A stretch of 25,150 nucleotides of DNA from Stramenopiles sp. TOSAG23-2 (GCA_900128395.1 LT649373.1:6136-31285); one strand, 5' to 3'. Positions 16,006-25,150 are shown, counted from the stretch's first letter. Program-made: numbers and translations. Notes: generated from the letters alone by a model not told the origin.

Positions 16006-16700
16006 TATTCTTGCTGTATGTTGTTTTAGTATGTGTATACGTATTTAATTAACATAGAAAAAAAATAAATGTACATGTACATATATCTATAAATATAAAT
16101 ATATATATATATATATATCAATACGTCACCACACTATCGATATACCTTTTCTTTTCACTGTCTATTATTTGCATTTATCTAGATGTATTTGATTTTTGAA
16201 ATCTGGAAATGCCAGAATGCTTGTGGCACCTTGCACCAAGAACGAAAAGAACAAGTAGCTAGTAGGCACATAGCATTACCTCGTCCTGCATGGATACAGC
16301 AGGTATTATCATCATCAACAGACGACTTCAAAATGGTCAGCATCACACAGCAGATGACACAGCAGCACATCGGCCAATTTTCCTCTCTTTACCTATCATT
16401 TTTACTTGAAAGGGACGAAGACTACTAGCTCAAATGAAAAATCGTTATACGTGCCGCGCTGGAAAGGCTGGAAAGCCAAATACGTTGACCGTTGTTTTTT
16501 GTTTGTTTGCATCAAAAACTACTACATTTACAGTTGGTAAACAACAAAAAACATCGTAGATCGTAGATGTAGATATACACACACATCGTTTCGGAAGAGA
16601 TCTATATAACAATAGTATCCAGATATACACATCGTTTCGGAAGTAACAATAGTATCCAAATATAATATCATCATCATCACCACACACAACATATTACAAC
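16006..16700. promoter_or_regulatory. Divergent promoter region shared by D1bLIC and SPAG17
   Basis: The 695-base region separates two head-to-head ciliary genes. Near D1bLIC it holds a 14-bp palindrome ATGTACATGTACAT (16069-16082) and an (AT)n block (about 16098-16118). The middle is less AT-rich and contains an 81-codon plus-strand open frame (16183-16428) with no recognisable features. Near SPAG17 it holds a tandem repeat (16571-16657). No canonical RFX X-box was found; GTTTCGGAAGTAAC (16634-16647) is only a loose match. Confidence 0.55.
16571..16657 (+). repeat. Tandem direct repeat upstream of SPAG17
   Basis: Two adjacent units, 16571-16620 and 16621-16657, share AGATATACAC, ACATCGTTTCGGAAG and AACAATAGTATCC. 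The first unit carries two short extra stretches (ACAC; AGATCTATA). The array ends 43 bases before the SPAG17 start codon, so it lies in the 5' UTR or core promoter. Confidence 0.8.
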
Positions 16701-19700
16701 ATGGCGGATGTAAACCCGAATTCATGGCGATATACTTCGATATTATTATTGCCAGGTACACGTTGTTATGAACGGTTCACGGATGATACTATTGATAATA
16801 CAAGAAAAGTCATTATTGACGGTATAGCTGGCTTAGGATTAACACCACGTGGAAAAAGTAGATTTCAATTAGTAACAGATGCATTTACCAATCCTGGTTC
16901 ATTTGCAAGTAAAATTGCTAGTGATAAAAAATCAGGTTTGGAACGCAAGAAGCAAGAAGTTGCAGAATGGAAAGCAGAAGAAGCAGAAAAGAAAAAAAAA
17001 GCAGCAGAGAAAGAGAAAAAAAAAGCTAGAAAACGTGGAAAAGCAAAACCGGTTGAAAAGAAAAAAGAAATACCGGAGGAAGATAGGGAATTGGAAGAAG
17101 TCAAACGCGATCCTGCAGGCGTAAAAGCAGCTTTATCTCACATGGCAGACGATGATGGTGGTGGCGGCGGTGGCGGTGGCGGTACAAGTGGTAGCGAAAG
17201 TGATAATGATAGTAATAATAGTTTAAAAACGTTAGATTTGACGGAGCAAGAAGGTGCTGCGGATGTTATATATATTCTTGCCGGTGATGTTCCTCCAGCT
17301 GTAAGTGAAATGGAAAGTTTATTATCACATGGTGGTTTGGGGGGTAAACCAGGGATGGTAGATTCATCGTTGCTACATATGATAGTTGAATTAAGTTCTT
17401 TTCGCCCTGTACGTGCTGGTCTATTTTCTCCCTCTCAGAAATTAAAAGAAGCAGCGAAAGAAAATTTTAATAAATGGAAAGACATAGCATTTATAGATTT
17501 AAAAGTTGATACAACGACTGAAAAATTAAGAAGTGCAGCTGAGATAGCAAAAGATTTATTGCGGATGGTAGCAGATACGGCTGTTGATCGCTATTTATAT
17601 GATGAATGGTTAAAAGCCGCTACAATAATTAAAGTTATGAAAAAAAATGATGCAATTGTAAAAAAAAGTAAATTAGCAAATCAACATTATGATAATATAA
17701 TACAAAATTTAAGAGAAGATTGCGGTGGTATATCATTAGCAGTTCATTGTATGGCAGAGGCAGTTGCTAGGGCAAATTGTGGAGATGAAAATGATACTTC
17801 CATTGAACGATGGAATGAATTTGATGCGTTTCATAAGAACAATTTACAACAACAACAACAAAATAGTAAAGATAAGGAGGGAAAAAAAGCAGAAAAGACT
17901 AGTGTTTCCAGTGTATTATTAGTAGTGGAAGATGGCGATACAACATTAAGAGACATTGCATCTGCACCAGGGAAAAAAGTATTAGAAGAAAAGATTGGGT
18001 CTGAGAAAATTGTTGATATTGCAACACGTTTGGGCACTTTATTACGCGTACCAGGGGGTATGGGACGAGCAGGCATGCCTCGCCGACCACAATATAGCGA
18101 CGATCGCCGTGGAATGGATCGTACAGAGCTTTTAACGTTTACTTCTATTCCTACTGAAACTATCGAGCGTGTACAAAATATGGTTATGTTTGAAAACATG
18201 TTGAAAGAAATTGATCCAGTTAATACGAAAGTTTGGATTGATAGTGGTGCTTTTTATAAACGAAATTTTAGGGAAAGAATATTACCACAAACCATTTCTC
18301 AAATAGTGGGAGATGCAACAACCAAAGCAAGAAGAGAAGATGTTGTCACGAAATATGATCCAGCAATGGATAGGCTGTTAGTAGCCGTACACACACCGAC
18401 TGCACCTGGCCGTTCACGCCAAGAGAAATTTGATACGCAAAGTAGTGGTTGCTGCTCAGTAAAACCAGGCTTTCGACGCTGGGTAGATTCAAGAAAAGCA
18501 AGTTTAGAACAAAAGATGGCACGCGCGCAAAAGAAATATGCTGAATTAGAAGATAAATTCCGCACTGGTGATATGACAGAAAAACAAGTGAAACGACAAC
18601 AACAAAAAATAGCAGCAAAAACTGCACGTACGGTAGCATTGACTGCACCTATACTTTACGACATGGAACAAGCATTGATTGAATTAGTTGAAGATGAAAC
18701 GACATCTTTGTTCCCAGCTGATAATGGGATGATTAGGATCTATAAATATAAAACAAAGAAAGGCGATGGATACAAGGTATGGCCAACTGTGGAAAAAGAT
18801 TCAACACAATTTGGATTGCGTGCAATTGAAAATGTTGAAATTGCACATAATGGAGCTACATTGAAAAAGCCAAGTAAAGGTGATGATGGCAAGGATAAAG
18901 AGGATATAAAACAATTTAAATCGTTATTTGTTGCCAATTTTTTAGACGGTTCAAGAGCAGTTGTTGATCAAGGACGACATTTCCCATTAAAACCAGATGG
19001 AAATGGCACGGTGCGTGTGACAATTACAGGCAAGCAAGGTCTAGCAGTTGAAATCGGAACGGATGGTAGTGTATGTCAACGATATGTATCAAATTCTATT
19101 CGTCGTCCAAAGGCAGCATTTAATGAGGTGTGCAGATCCATTATACCTGGTGGCATCGTAGTTCGATATCTAAAAGATGGTGCAGTACAAATTTTATATC
19201 CAAATGGAGCAACATCCTATTATCATAAAGAAGGAGAATATCAAGGTAAGTGGGAAGTTATAGTCCCTAATGGATACCGCTTCTTACGTGATCCTATAAA
19301 AGTTGCGAAAGCAAAGAAGAAAGAGATGGAAGCTGGTGATGATTTCAAACCACAATCCAAATTGAGTAAAGCATATATTGATAAAGCCAGAGAATTGTTG
19401 GAGGAACTTCCACGTATCTCGATTAAATCGTTTACCGATCCAATCTCATTGGCAAAAATTGTACAAAGGGAGGATGGCGTAACTATGATCACGTATAGAG
19501 ATGGCAGTTTATTAACGACACATGCAGACAAAACTGTTATATTGAGACAAGAAGGCAGTGGTGGTGAGGAAGATGCTGGATTCGTCACCATATCCGCACC
19601 TGGATTTACAAAAGTTGAATTAGATATTGATGTGGATGAAAATGCCTCTAGACATGCAAATGGTTTGCGAATAGCATTGTCAAAAGGTGGTATGCAAAAA

Positions 19701-22058
19701 CGTGTTGGTTGTGTATTAGCAGATGGAACTATCATTGAAGCTATGTACAATACGAAATTTACGGCAACTGTGAATGGATCCTTAGAAGTTTCAAAGCCTG
19801 ATGGTACAAAAATCATTGCAACTGATGATGGTAAAGTTGAATTTAGGCCTGCATCATTAGCGCCAGCAGATGGTGGAGCAGCAATGGAAGCTAGGAAATT
19901 TGCTCCTGATGGTAGTAAAGTCCTATCAGAAGCATTGTCTGAACCAGATACCACTAGTGGTGCATATTTTGCAGATTGTTACACAGGTATATTAACGACT
20001 AGCGATCAAGAAAATAACATTTTTACTATTAACTTAGATGGTACATATGATTTAGACTTAGCAGGGGAGGATGTTGAAGATGTTACTACGCCAGCTATTG
20101 TAAATCAACCAATTGAACCACGTTTGTTCGTATTGGACGGGGATGGATATGGATACGAATATTTAAGGCCATCCGATGTTGATGAATACTTGCGAAAGAT
20201 TGAATTGGATTGCACTGGTACTATTTCACGTTTAAATCCATCTGTTGCGATTGAAAAAGGTTTTAGCCGGGAAAAGAAAGGTACAGAAGCGCCATCCTCC
20301 AGCACCGTACATACGTATATGTACGATGTTCTCAAACGTTCCGTTGAACTATCAAAACCAAATTGTATGGATCGACCACCAAGTCCTGATAAACCGCATG
20401 TAATTAAGCAAGATCCAAAAGCAAGTTTGCGAGATCGTGAAGTTATTGTTGTTAGGAATTTAGAAGAAATGAAGCCGCTAGAAATTGAATTACGCGATGC
20501 CGTACTAAATGCGGAGCGAGATTGTGCTCAATGGAGAGATGATCGCGAGGCAAACCAAAATCGCTTTGCAGTAGATGATACCAGAGAAAAAAATGCTATT
20601 GATGCGGAAAAAGATATGGCTACTATGATTTTAAAATTAAGAGAAAAGCCTGAGGATAAAGTGAAAAAAAAGAAGAAAAGCAGAAGTAGAAGAAAACGAA
20701 GAAGTAGCGGTGGCTCCTCAATGAGCCAAGTTGGTGATAGTCAATCAAATATTTTGAATAGTAATAGCTCAGTTAATGTACAGCAACAGCAAGGCAAGGT
20801 TTCGCCGAATAGTGAAATGAACACTTCACAAATTCTTGAAGGAAAAGGCAGCGAGGAGGAAAAAATGGATGGTAATATCTTAGATGGCGGTGGTTCCTCT
20901 GTTATCAATGAAGAGGAAGTGAACGAGTCGATGACAAGGAGCAAACGTATTGCAAATAAAGATACAGATCCAACAAGAGATACCGGCGGTTTTTGGAAAA
21001 GCATGGAAGGCGTACAGGCGTCACAAAGTATTAGTAAAACTTTCAATGAAAGTTTAACTTTTGGTGATGATGAAGGGGACGAAGAAGACGATGAAGATTT
21101 AGAATCCTGGCAATTGAAACAATCAACTATGCATGGAACACGCCCAAATGTATTAGCAACAGCAGAGAAGGAATTGCAAAATGGAGCGGAGATTATACCA
21201 AGGAACAAACAAATTGATGTAACGAATAAGATTCCAGTGCCGGATGAAGATATTATTCCAAAAGTATCGTTAAAACCTTTACGCAGTAACCAAACACAAG
21301 CAGCAAAAAATCCAGTAGGAAGTGCAAGCCAAGTTGCTAAAACAAGACAAATGCAAAAAAACCAACAACAAGAAGAAGAGTATTTGCAAGAAGATTTTCA
21401 ACGATTGCAAAATTTAGGAGAAGAGATGGCGCGTGAAATTGCGGAGAGTAAAATGATGATGGATGGTGGTAGTAAAGAAGATAGCAATTCTAATTTAGTG
21501 CGCTTAAATCGTTACACGGCTGAAGATACACCGGTCAGACGTAAAATCAAAACATCATCTTCCGTTTTTCAAGACAAAGTTGTACGCAGTCGTGGTAGTG
21601 GTGGACCAAGTGGATATTTACCCGCGGAAGTCATGCAAAATGCTGCAAAATTTGTAGTCACACCATCCAACATTAATATGGGGAGATTGTGTGAAGGTTG
21701 TCGTTATAAAATTGTCGCATCAGTTAAAAATACGGGTAGTGATACAAGTCGTTTTCGATTAACTCGTAGAAATCAAAAAAATAGAGGTGATAATAGCAAA
21801 TTTGATGGAGGTGCTGATAGTACAATTCATCAATTGCGTGTTGTTTATCGTGCTGGTCCATTAGCTGCTGGTATGCATGCAAGATTGGAGCTAGAGATTA
21901 AGGCAAAAGGTGTAGGTGTTGTTGAAGATCATTTTGAAATTGTTACGGAACATCAAATTTTAAAGATTCCAGTCACATGTGAAATTGTAACACCTCTTGC
22001 ACACGATCCAAGGCATGTTTCCTCTGGGGTAAAGCATGTTGGGTATATTGATAAATAA
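16701..22058 (+). CDS. SPAG17/PF6, axonemal central-pair apparatus protein
   Basis: SPAG17 (PF6 in Chlamydomonas) builds the C1a projection of the central microtubule pair and is needed for flagellar beating. The 1785-residue protein follows the family plan. There is an N-terminal region with LLLPGTRCYERF (about 17-28), then a Lys/Glu/Ala coiled segment (about 76-134), a nine-glycine run (about 151-159) and a long conserved middle. That middle contains repeated beta-type GxxxxYxxDG units, such as VRYLKDGAVQILYPNGATSY near 820-840, which are typical of SPAG17. A Ser/Glu-rich linker follows, and last an ASH/MSP-like beta domain (about 1650-1765; VKNTGSDTSRFRL, KIPVTCEIV). It is somewhat shorter than animal or algal versions (about 2,200-2,300). 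The ATG context ACAACATGG is good. The 5.36 kb frame has no introns. Confidence 0.9.
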   Translation: MADVNPNSWRYTSILLLPGTRCYERFTDDTIDNTRKVIIDGIAGLGLTPRGKSRFQLVTDAFTNPGSFASKIASDKKSGLERKKQEVAEWKAEEAEKKKKAAEKEKKKARKRGKAKPVEKKKEIPEEDRELEEVKRDPAGVKAALSHMADDDGGGGGGGGGTSGSESDNDSNNSLKTLDLTEQEGAADVIYILAGDVPPAVSEMESLLSHGGLGGKPGMVDSSLLHMIVELSSFRPVRAGLFSPSQKLKEAAKENFNKWKDIAFIDLKVDTTTEKLRSAAEIAKDLLRMVADTAVDRYLYDEWLKAATIIKVMKKNDAIVKKSKLANQHYDNIIQNLREDCGGISLAVHCMAEAVARANCGDENDTSIERWNEFDAFHKNNLQQQQQNSKDKEGKKAEKTSVSSVLLVVEDGDTTLRDIASAPGKKVLEEKIGSEKIVDIATRLGTLLRVPGGMGRAGMPRRPQYSDDRRGMDRTELLTFTSIPTETIERVQNMVMFENMLKEIDPVNTKVWIDSGAFYKRNFRERILPQTISQIVGDATTKARREDVVTKYDPAMDRLLVAVHTPTAPGRSRQEKFDTQSSGCCSVKPGFRRWVDSRKASLEQKMARAQKKYAELEDKFRTGDMTEKQVKRQQQKIAAKTARTVALTAPILYDMEQALIELVEDETTSLFPADNGMIRIYKYKTKKGDGYKVWPTVEKDSTQFGLRAIENVEIAHNGATLKKPSKGDDGKDKEDIKQFKSLFVANFLDGSRAVVDQGRHFPLKPDGNGTVRVTITGKQGLAVEIGTDGSVCQRYVSNSIRRPKAAFNEVCRSIIPGGIVVRYLKDGAVQILYPNGATSYYHKEGEYQGKWEVIVPNGYRFLRDPIKVAKAKKKEMEAGDDFKPQSKLSKAYIDKARELLEELPRISIKSFTDPISLAKIVQREDGVTMITYRDGSLLTTHADKTVILRQEGSGGEEDAGFVTISAPGFTKVELDIDVDENASRHANGLRIALSKGGMQKRVGCVLADGTIIEAMYNTKFTATVNGSLEVSKPDGTKIIATDDGKVEFRPASLAPADGGAAMEARKFAPDGSKVLSEALSEPDTTSGAYFADCYTGILTTSDQENNIFTINLDGTYDLDLAGEDVEDVTTPAIVNQPIEPRLFVLDGDGYGYEYLRPSDVDEYLRKIELDCTGTISRLNPSVAIEKGFSREKKGTEAPSSSTVHTYMYDVLKRSVELSKPNCMDRPPSPDKPHVIKQDPKASLRDREVIVVRNLEEMKPLEIELRDAVLNAERDCAQWRDDREANQNRFAVDDTREKNAIDAEKDMATMILKLREKPEDKVKKKKKSRSRRKRRSSGGSSMSQVGDSQSNILNSNSSVNVQQQQGKVSPNSEMNTSQILEGKGSEEEKMDGNILDGGGSSVINEEEVNESMTRSKRIANKDTDPTRDTGGFWKSMEGVQASQSISKTFNESLTFGDDEGDEEDDEDLESWQLKQSTMHGTRPNVLATAEKELQNGAEIIPRNKQIDVTNKIPVPDEDIIPKVSLKPLRSNQTQAAKNPVGSASQVAKTRQMQKNQQQEEEYLQEDFQRLQNLGEEMAREIAESKMMMDGGSKEDSNSNLVRLNRYTAEDTPVRRKIKTSSSVFQDKVVRSRGSGGPSGYLPAEVMQNAAKFVVTPSNINMGRLCEGCRYKIVASVKNTGSDTSRFRLTRRNQKNRGDNSKFDGGADSTIHQLRVVYRAGPLAAGMHARLELEIKAKGVGVVEDHFEIVTEHQILKIPVTCEIVTPLAHDPRHVSSGVKHVGYIDK

Positions 22059-22162
22059 TGTCGTCTGTGAGATATGATATGATTTTAGACTATGTCATAC
22101 GAGTATATTGTGTGTGTGTGTGCGTGATCAAAAAGAGAGAAACGAGTATTAAATTCGAAAAG

Positions 22163-22177
22163 CGTACGAATCGTACG
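22163..22177. repeat. CGTACGA/TCGTACG palindrome between SPAG17 and the DNA methyltransferase
   Basis: CGTACGA (22163-22169) and TCGTACG (22171-22177) are exact reverse complements around a single A. The element lies 105 bases after the SPAG17 stop and 48 bases from the stop of the convergent methyltransferase, so it falls in the 3' flank of both. It resembles the palindromes after SMC5 and D1bLIC. Confidence 0.6.
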
Positions 22178-22224
22178 AGTATAATTATATTAATACATCT
22201 TTTATCATATTTTTTTACCAAAGT

Positions 22225-24801
22225 CTATCTACGTCTTTTTGTACCACCATTGCTATAATCTGAAATGTTGGACGAACGTTTCTTTGAATTGAGACTAATT
22301 TGTTGACGTGGATGTGGACGCGGGTTTGTACTTGTAGTAGTTGTGGTTGTTGTTGTGGTTGTTGTTGGCATCATCATCATCATATTTTGATCATTATTTG
22401 CACCAGATGAATTTTCATTTCTTGAAGTCGATGCTTCTTTTTTTATATCCTTATTTCGTCTTCCCATTTTTTTTTCGGCGTATCTATACACACGCTCACT
22501 TAAACCAACATCAAAGTCTGCACTCCAATATGGCGTTCCTTCATTTGTACGCTTGCTTCGACCGTATCCTTCGTTAGCCCAGTATTCGCTCCAAAAGACC
22601 TCATAAGATATGCCTGCACCTTTTTGGGCATTGCTAAGTATTTCACAATCAGGGCAATAACATTTTTCTCCATTTTCCCTTGTTTCATCACGTACTGTTT
22701 GCTTCTGTGGATCTTTTACTAACATATTTTCATGGGTAAAAATATCATTTATCATCCATTCGTCTTCGTTATCTACAACATCATCTTCATCTGTTTCCCC
22801 TTCCAATATTACCAATTTTTGATTGATATTTGTTGCATCCGTAACTGCACCAGCAGCAGTTATAATTGATTTTCCAATAGCAGTAGCCAATGCAACAGGA
22901 ACACAGTTATTAACTGATTTGAATTGACGATCTAATTTTCCAAAAACAACAACATAATCTGGTAAACATTGCAATCGCATATGCTCCCTAACTGTCAACA
23001 GACGTTTTTGGTGATTGGTGTCATAATGACGCATTTTCGTTCCCCCATAACAACAATTACTACAATTATATCTTGTGAGCTGAATCTGCGAATGATCGTT
23101 TGCAGGACCCTTGATAATCCTATTATAGGTGTAGTGATTTGCAACAATAGGGATTTTGCTTTTCTGATCTTTACTACGTGTATCTTTGGTGTAATTACCA
23201 TCAGTTTGTTCCCTATATTCATATACATGGTCAGAGCGCATTTCTTTTTGAAAATTTGATTGTAAATTATTAAAATCGATTCTATATTTTTTCCATAAAT
23301 CTTTTGAACCACCATCGCATTTGTTTTTGTCTTCATTAGTCCCACGTATACGTCGTAAATCTGACAAAGCATCTTCACAACTTATGCGATTGGATCCCAT
23401 CGTCGTTTTTATTGGGCATTGTGCTAAAGTGTAACCAAACTTTGCAGCAATAACAATATACCTTTTGCGATTTTGTGGCGCTCCATAATCCGCAGCATTC
23501 ATCTGCATGGCCATAATTTGATAATTCATATCGAATAATCTTTGTAATAGTTGTTGTACAACACCTAAATCACCAAATGTAGCTGCATCAGAGTTGACAC
23601 GGCTACTAACTCCAGCAACATTTTCTACAACCACAAAAGGAGGTGATAAGCATTTTACATAACCGGGCACAGTTTTAAAATAATGTTTTTGTGCCTCTGA
23701 TCGATTGTCTGAAGAAGAGCTATTTTCCTGTTGATTATGTTGCAACCTTGCCTGATTAATGGCATTCCCACCTGAATATTCTTTACATGGTGGTGATGAG
23801 TGTAAAACATCGAATGAATCCATCTTAAATGTTACCTTTTCATCACCTTGTATCAAAAATTCATCTGTATGTTCACGTAGTTTTTCATCTAACGATGCTA
23901 AATACACTTGATGTTGCTTTATTACTGTAACTTCATTCTTACCAGCTTCCTTTGCTGTTTGCATCTCTTTCAATATATCCATTGCATCTCTGTTTAAGAC
24001 AGTTGAACACTCACAATTAACACTTTCATATGTTGCAGTTGCATATTTGCACCACTCAACACAAAGTTTTGCCCTTATACCTGCTTTATCTAAACCTAAT
24101 GCGTTTCCCCCAATTCCCCCAAACAAATCAAAACTTGAAAGAATCTTTTTAGTAAATTTTTTGTCATCGTATGACACTGATTTGATAATTTCAATTCTGT
24201 AAATTTCATCCCCATTACCATTAATGGTAGTCTTACCGGGAGAAAGATCATGTTTACTGTAATGAAGACAATTTATAATGAAGTTATATTCATCCTCATT
24301 TACATCATTAGCAGTCAATTCACATGTTGGATCACCATCCAATACTAATCCCTTCAATCTTTTTGTATGACAATGGTCTTCTTTCCTTGTTGTCTTTTCC
24401 GGATTGAGGAAAAATTGCTTAATACCAGCAATATCCTTTATTGCTTTTGACAGAGCAGAAGATTCCCCATCAAACATTTCACAATATTTGTTTTTATAAT
24501 AGGCAAACATTTTAAGGAAATCTCTTCCTTTTTCTAGAACTTGAAACCCTTCTATGAATTTGTATTGCTTGACATATTGCACATGTTGTGGAGGAGGTAC
24601 GTATGATCCCATTTCCTCTGGGTCCTCTGGGTTCATAATACCATCTTCATCTTCTTCTGAAGTTTCACTATCAACATTATCATTATTGACGGAAGTTGCT
24701 GTTGTTGTAGTTGTTGTAGTTGTAGTGGTAGTAGTAGCAGCAGCATTTGTTGTTGTTGCTATATCTTCTACATATGGTGTATCATCATCATCAAAATCCA
24801 T
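22225..24801 (-). CDS. DNA (cytosine-5) methyltransferase
   Basis: The 858-residue protein contains all core C5-methyltransferase motifs in order: I FDLFGGIGGNALGL (about 224-237), IV SSPPCKEYSGG with the catalytic cysteine (about 338), VI VVENVAG (about 390), VIII NAADYGAPQNRKRY (about 430-445), IX SCEDALSDLRRI (about 472-483) and X VNNCVPVALATAIG (about 627-640). It transfers a methyl group from S-adenosylmethionine to cytosine in DNA. The core resembles DNMT1, but I see no BAH, CXXC or replication-foci domain; the N-terminal 220 residues start with acidic and poly-Thr runs and are otherwise unrecognised. A 210-residue tail contains CYCPDC, a Trp/Tyr-rich block (VFWSEYWANEGYG) and poly-Met/poly-Thr. 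I chose the ATG at 24801 (MDFDDDD) because the 25 codons upstream read through an AT repeat. It converges on SPAG17. Confidence 0.88.
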   Translation of the reverse strand: MDFDDDDTPYVEDIATTTNAAATTTTTTTTTTTTATSVNNDNVDSETSEEDEDGIMNPEDPEEMGSYVPPPQHVQYVKQYKFIEGFQVLEKGRDFLKMFAYYKNKYCEMFDGESSALSKAIKDIAGIKQFFLNPEKTTRKEDHCHTKRLKGLVLDGDPTCELTANDVNEDEYNFIINCLHYSKHDLSPGKTTINGNGDEIYRIEIIKSVSYDDKKFTKKILSSFDLFGGIGGNALGLDKAGIRAKLCVEWCKYATATYESVNCECSTVLNRDAMDILKEMQTAKEAGKNEVTVIKQHQVYLASLDEKLREHTDEFLIQGDEKVTFKMDSFDVLHSSPPCKEYSGGNAINQARLQHNQQENSSSSDNRSEAQKHYFKTVPGYVKCLSPPFVVVENVAGVSSRVNSDAATFGDLGVVQQLLQRLFDMNYQIMAMQMNAADYGAPQNRKRYIVIAAKFGYTLAQCPIKTTMGSNRISCEDALSDLRRIRGTNEDKNKCDGGSKDLWKKYRIDFNNLQSNFQKEMRSDHVYEYREQTDGNYTKDTRSKDQKSKIPIVANHYTYNRIIKGPANDHSQIQLTRYNCSNCCYGGTKMRHYDTNHQKRLLTVREHMRLQCLPDYVVVFGKLDRQFKSVNNCVPVALATAIGKSIITAAGAVTDATNINQKLVILEGETDEDDVVDNEDEWMINDIFTHENMLVKDPQKQTVRDETRENGEKCYCPDCEILSNAQKGAGISYEVFWSEYWANEGYGRSKRTNEGTPYWSADFDVGLSERVYRYAEKKMGRRNKDIKKEASTSRNENSSGANNDQNMMMMMPTTTTTTTTTTTSTNPRPHPRQQISLNSKKRSSNISDYSNGGTKRRR

Positions 24802-25150
24802 GATTATATATATATATATATAAAGAGATAAATATGATAGATCTATATCTGTTTTCCCGTTTCTTTGCTTCTGCATTTTCTTTTTTTCTTACTTGATATC
24901 TATTTATTCTTGACTTCGACTTCTTCTTCACTTTGCAAAAAATTAATACCAGGTATTCTCTCCTCACCGGTATGCTATTTGCCTCCTATCGCAATGCTAT
25001 TACCCTATAAACCGTGTCAAAAGTCGGATATACTCTGCAATTCCTTAAATTACTGGCAACTGGCACCTATTATTTTTTCATCATTTTTTTATTCCATCTT
25101 CTGTTCACACAAGAAAATGTAAGATAATAGTAAGATAGTGCTAGAGGGGT
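24802..25150. promoter_or_regulatory. 5' flank of the DNA methyltransferase gene
   Basis: The methyltransferase reads leftward from here, so this is its promoter and 5' UTR. An (AT)n run lies at 24806-24821, a few bases upstream of the start codon. An in-frame ATG at 24876 would add 25 residues encoded partly by the AT run. GTAAGA on the minus strand at about 24894 could be a donor, but no acceptor was identified. The rest, to the window edge, shows no gene. Confidence 0.45.

Noticed and set aside
16183-16428. Plus-strand open frame of 81 codons in the D1bLIC-SPAG17 spacer
   Set aside because: It has an ATG but no motif, and the region more likely holds promoters; kept only as a note in the regulatory feature.
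16634-16647. RFX X-box candidate GTTTCGGAAGTAAC before SPAG17
   Set aside because: It misses several positions of the consensus, and the first unit of the tandem repeat does not keep the right half-site.
22058-22258. Open frame overlapping the SPAG17 stop
   Set aside because: It lies in the shared 3' flank of two convergent genes and contains a GT repeat; no protein features.
24802-24876. Upstream ATG at 24876 for the methyltransferase
   Set aside because: The extra 25 residues are encoded partly by an (AT)n run (IYIYII) and look like 5' UTR; the ATG at 24801 begins normal coding sequence.

Overview
The window looks like nuclear DNA of a flagellated single-celled eukaryote. It is AT-rich and intron-poor, uses a standard genetic code, and codes for proteins found only in eukaryotes: SMC5, the IFT dynein-2 light intermediate chain, the axonemal central-pair protein SPAG17/PF6 and a cytosine-5 DNA methyltransferase. 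Two axoneme/IFT genes imply a motile flagellum. Threonine-, asparagine- and glycine-rich runs encoded by trinucleotide repeats occur in several proteins. The lineage cannot be named from the sequence alone.

Layout, left to right. An A-rich flank leads into SMC5 (+, 351-3842). A gene-poor, repeat-bearing stretch (3843-5572) carries a duplicated ~75 bp element, a basic open frame, a frameshifted small membrane-protein frame on the minus strand, and one arm of a dispersed inverted repeat whose other arm lies 6 kb away near 11.1 kb. Next come a four-helix membrane protein of unknown family (+, 5573-6373), a fold-type III PLP decarboxylase (-, 6498-7970), a gustatory-receptor-like (GRL/DUF3537-type) seven-helix protein in two exons (-, 8275-9574), a TrmB-type tRNA guanine-N7 methyltransferase (+, 10049-10918) and a second GRL-type protein (-, 11285-12532). 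A frameshifted ankyrin-repeat gene (+, about 13287-13817) and an unrecognised 141-residue frame (+, 13887-14312) follow. The dynein-2 light intermediate chain (-, 14701-16005) and SPAG17 (+, 16701-22058) are divergently arranged around a shared 695 bp region. The methyltransferase (-, 22225-24801) converges on SPAG17.

Functional picture. D1bLIC (retrograde IFT) and SPAG17 (central apparatus) form a head-to-head ciliary pair that may share a promoter. SMC5 (genome maintenance) and the methyltransferase (epigenetic marking) are both nuclear but not adjacent. The GRL pair, separated only by the oppositely oriented methyltransferase TrmB, is the most interesting accessory content: a possible ligand-gated channel/receptor pair in a protist. 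Structures that gene models do not explain include TACG/CGTA palindromes in the 3' flanks of SMC5, D1bLIC and SPAG17/DNMT, the 5.0/11.1 kb inverted repeat, and AT-microsatellites close to start codons. No tRNA, rRNA, CRISPR array or intact transposon was seen.
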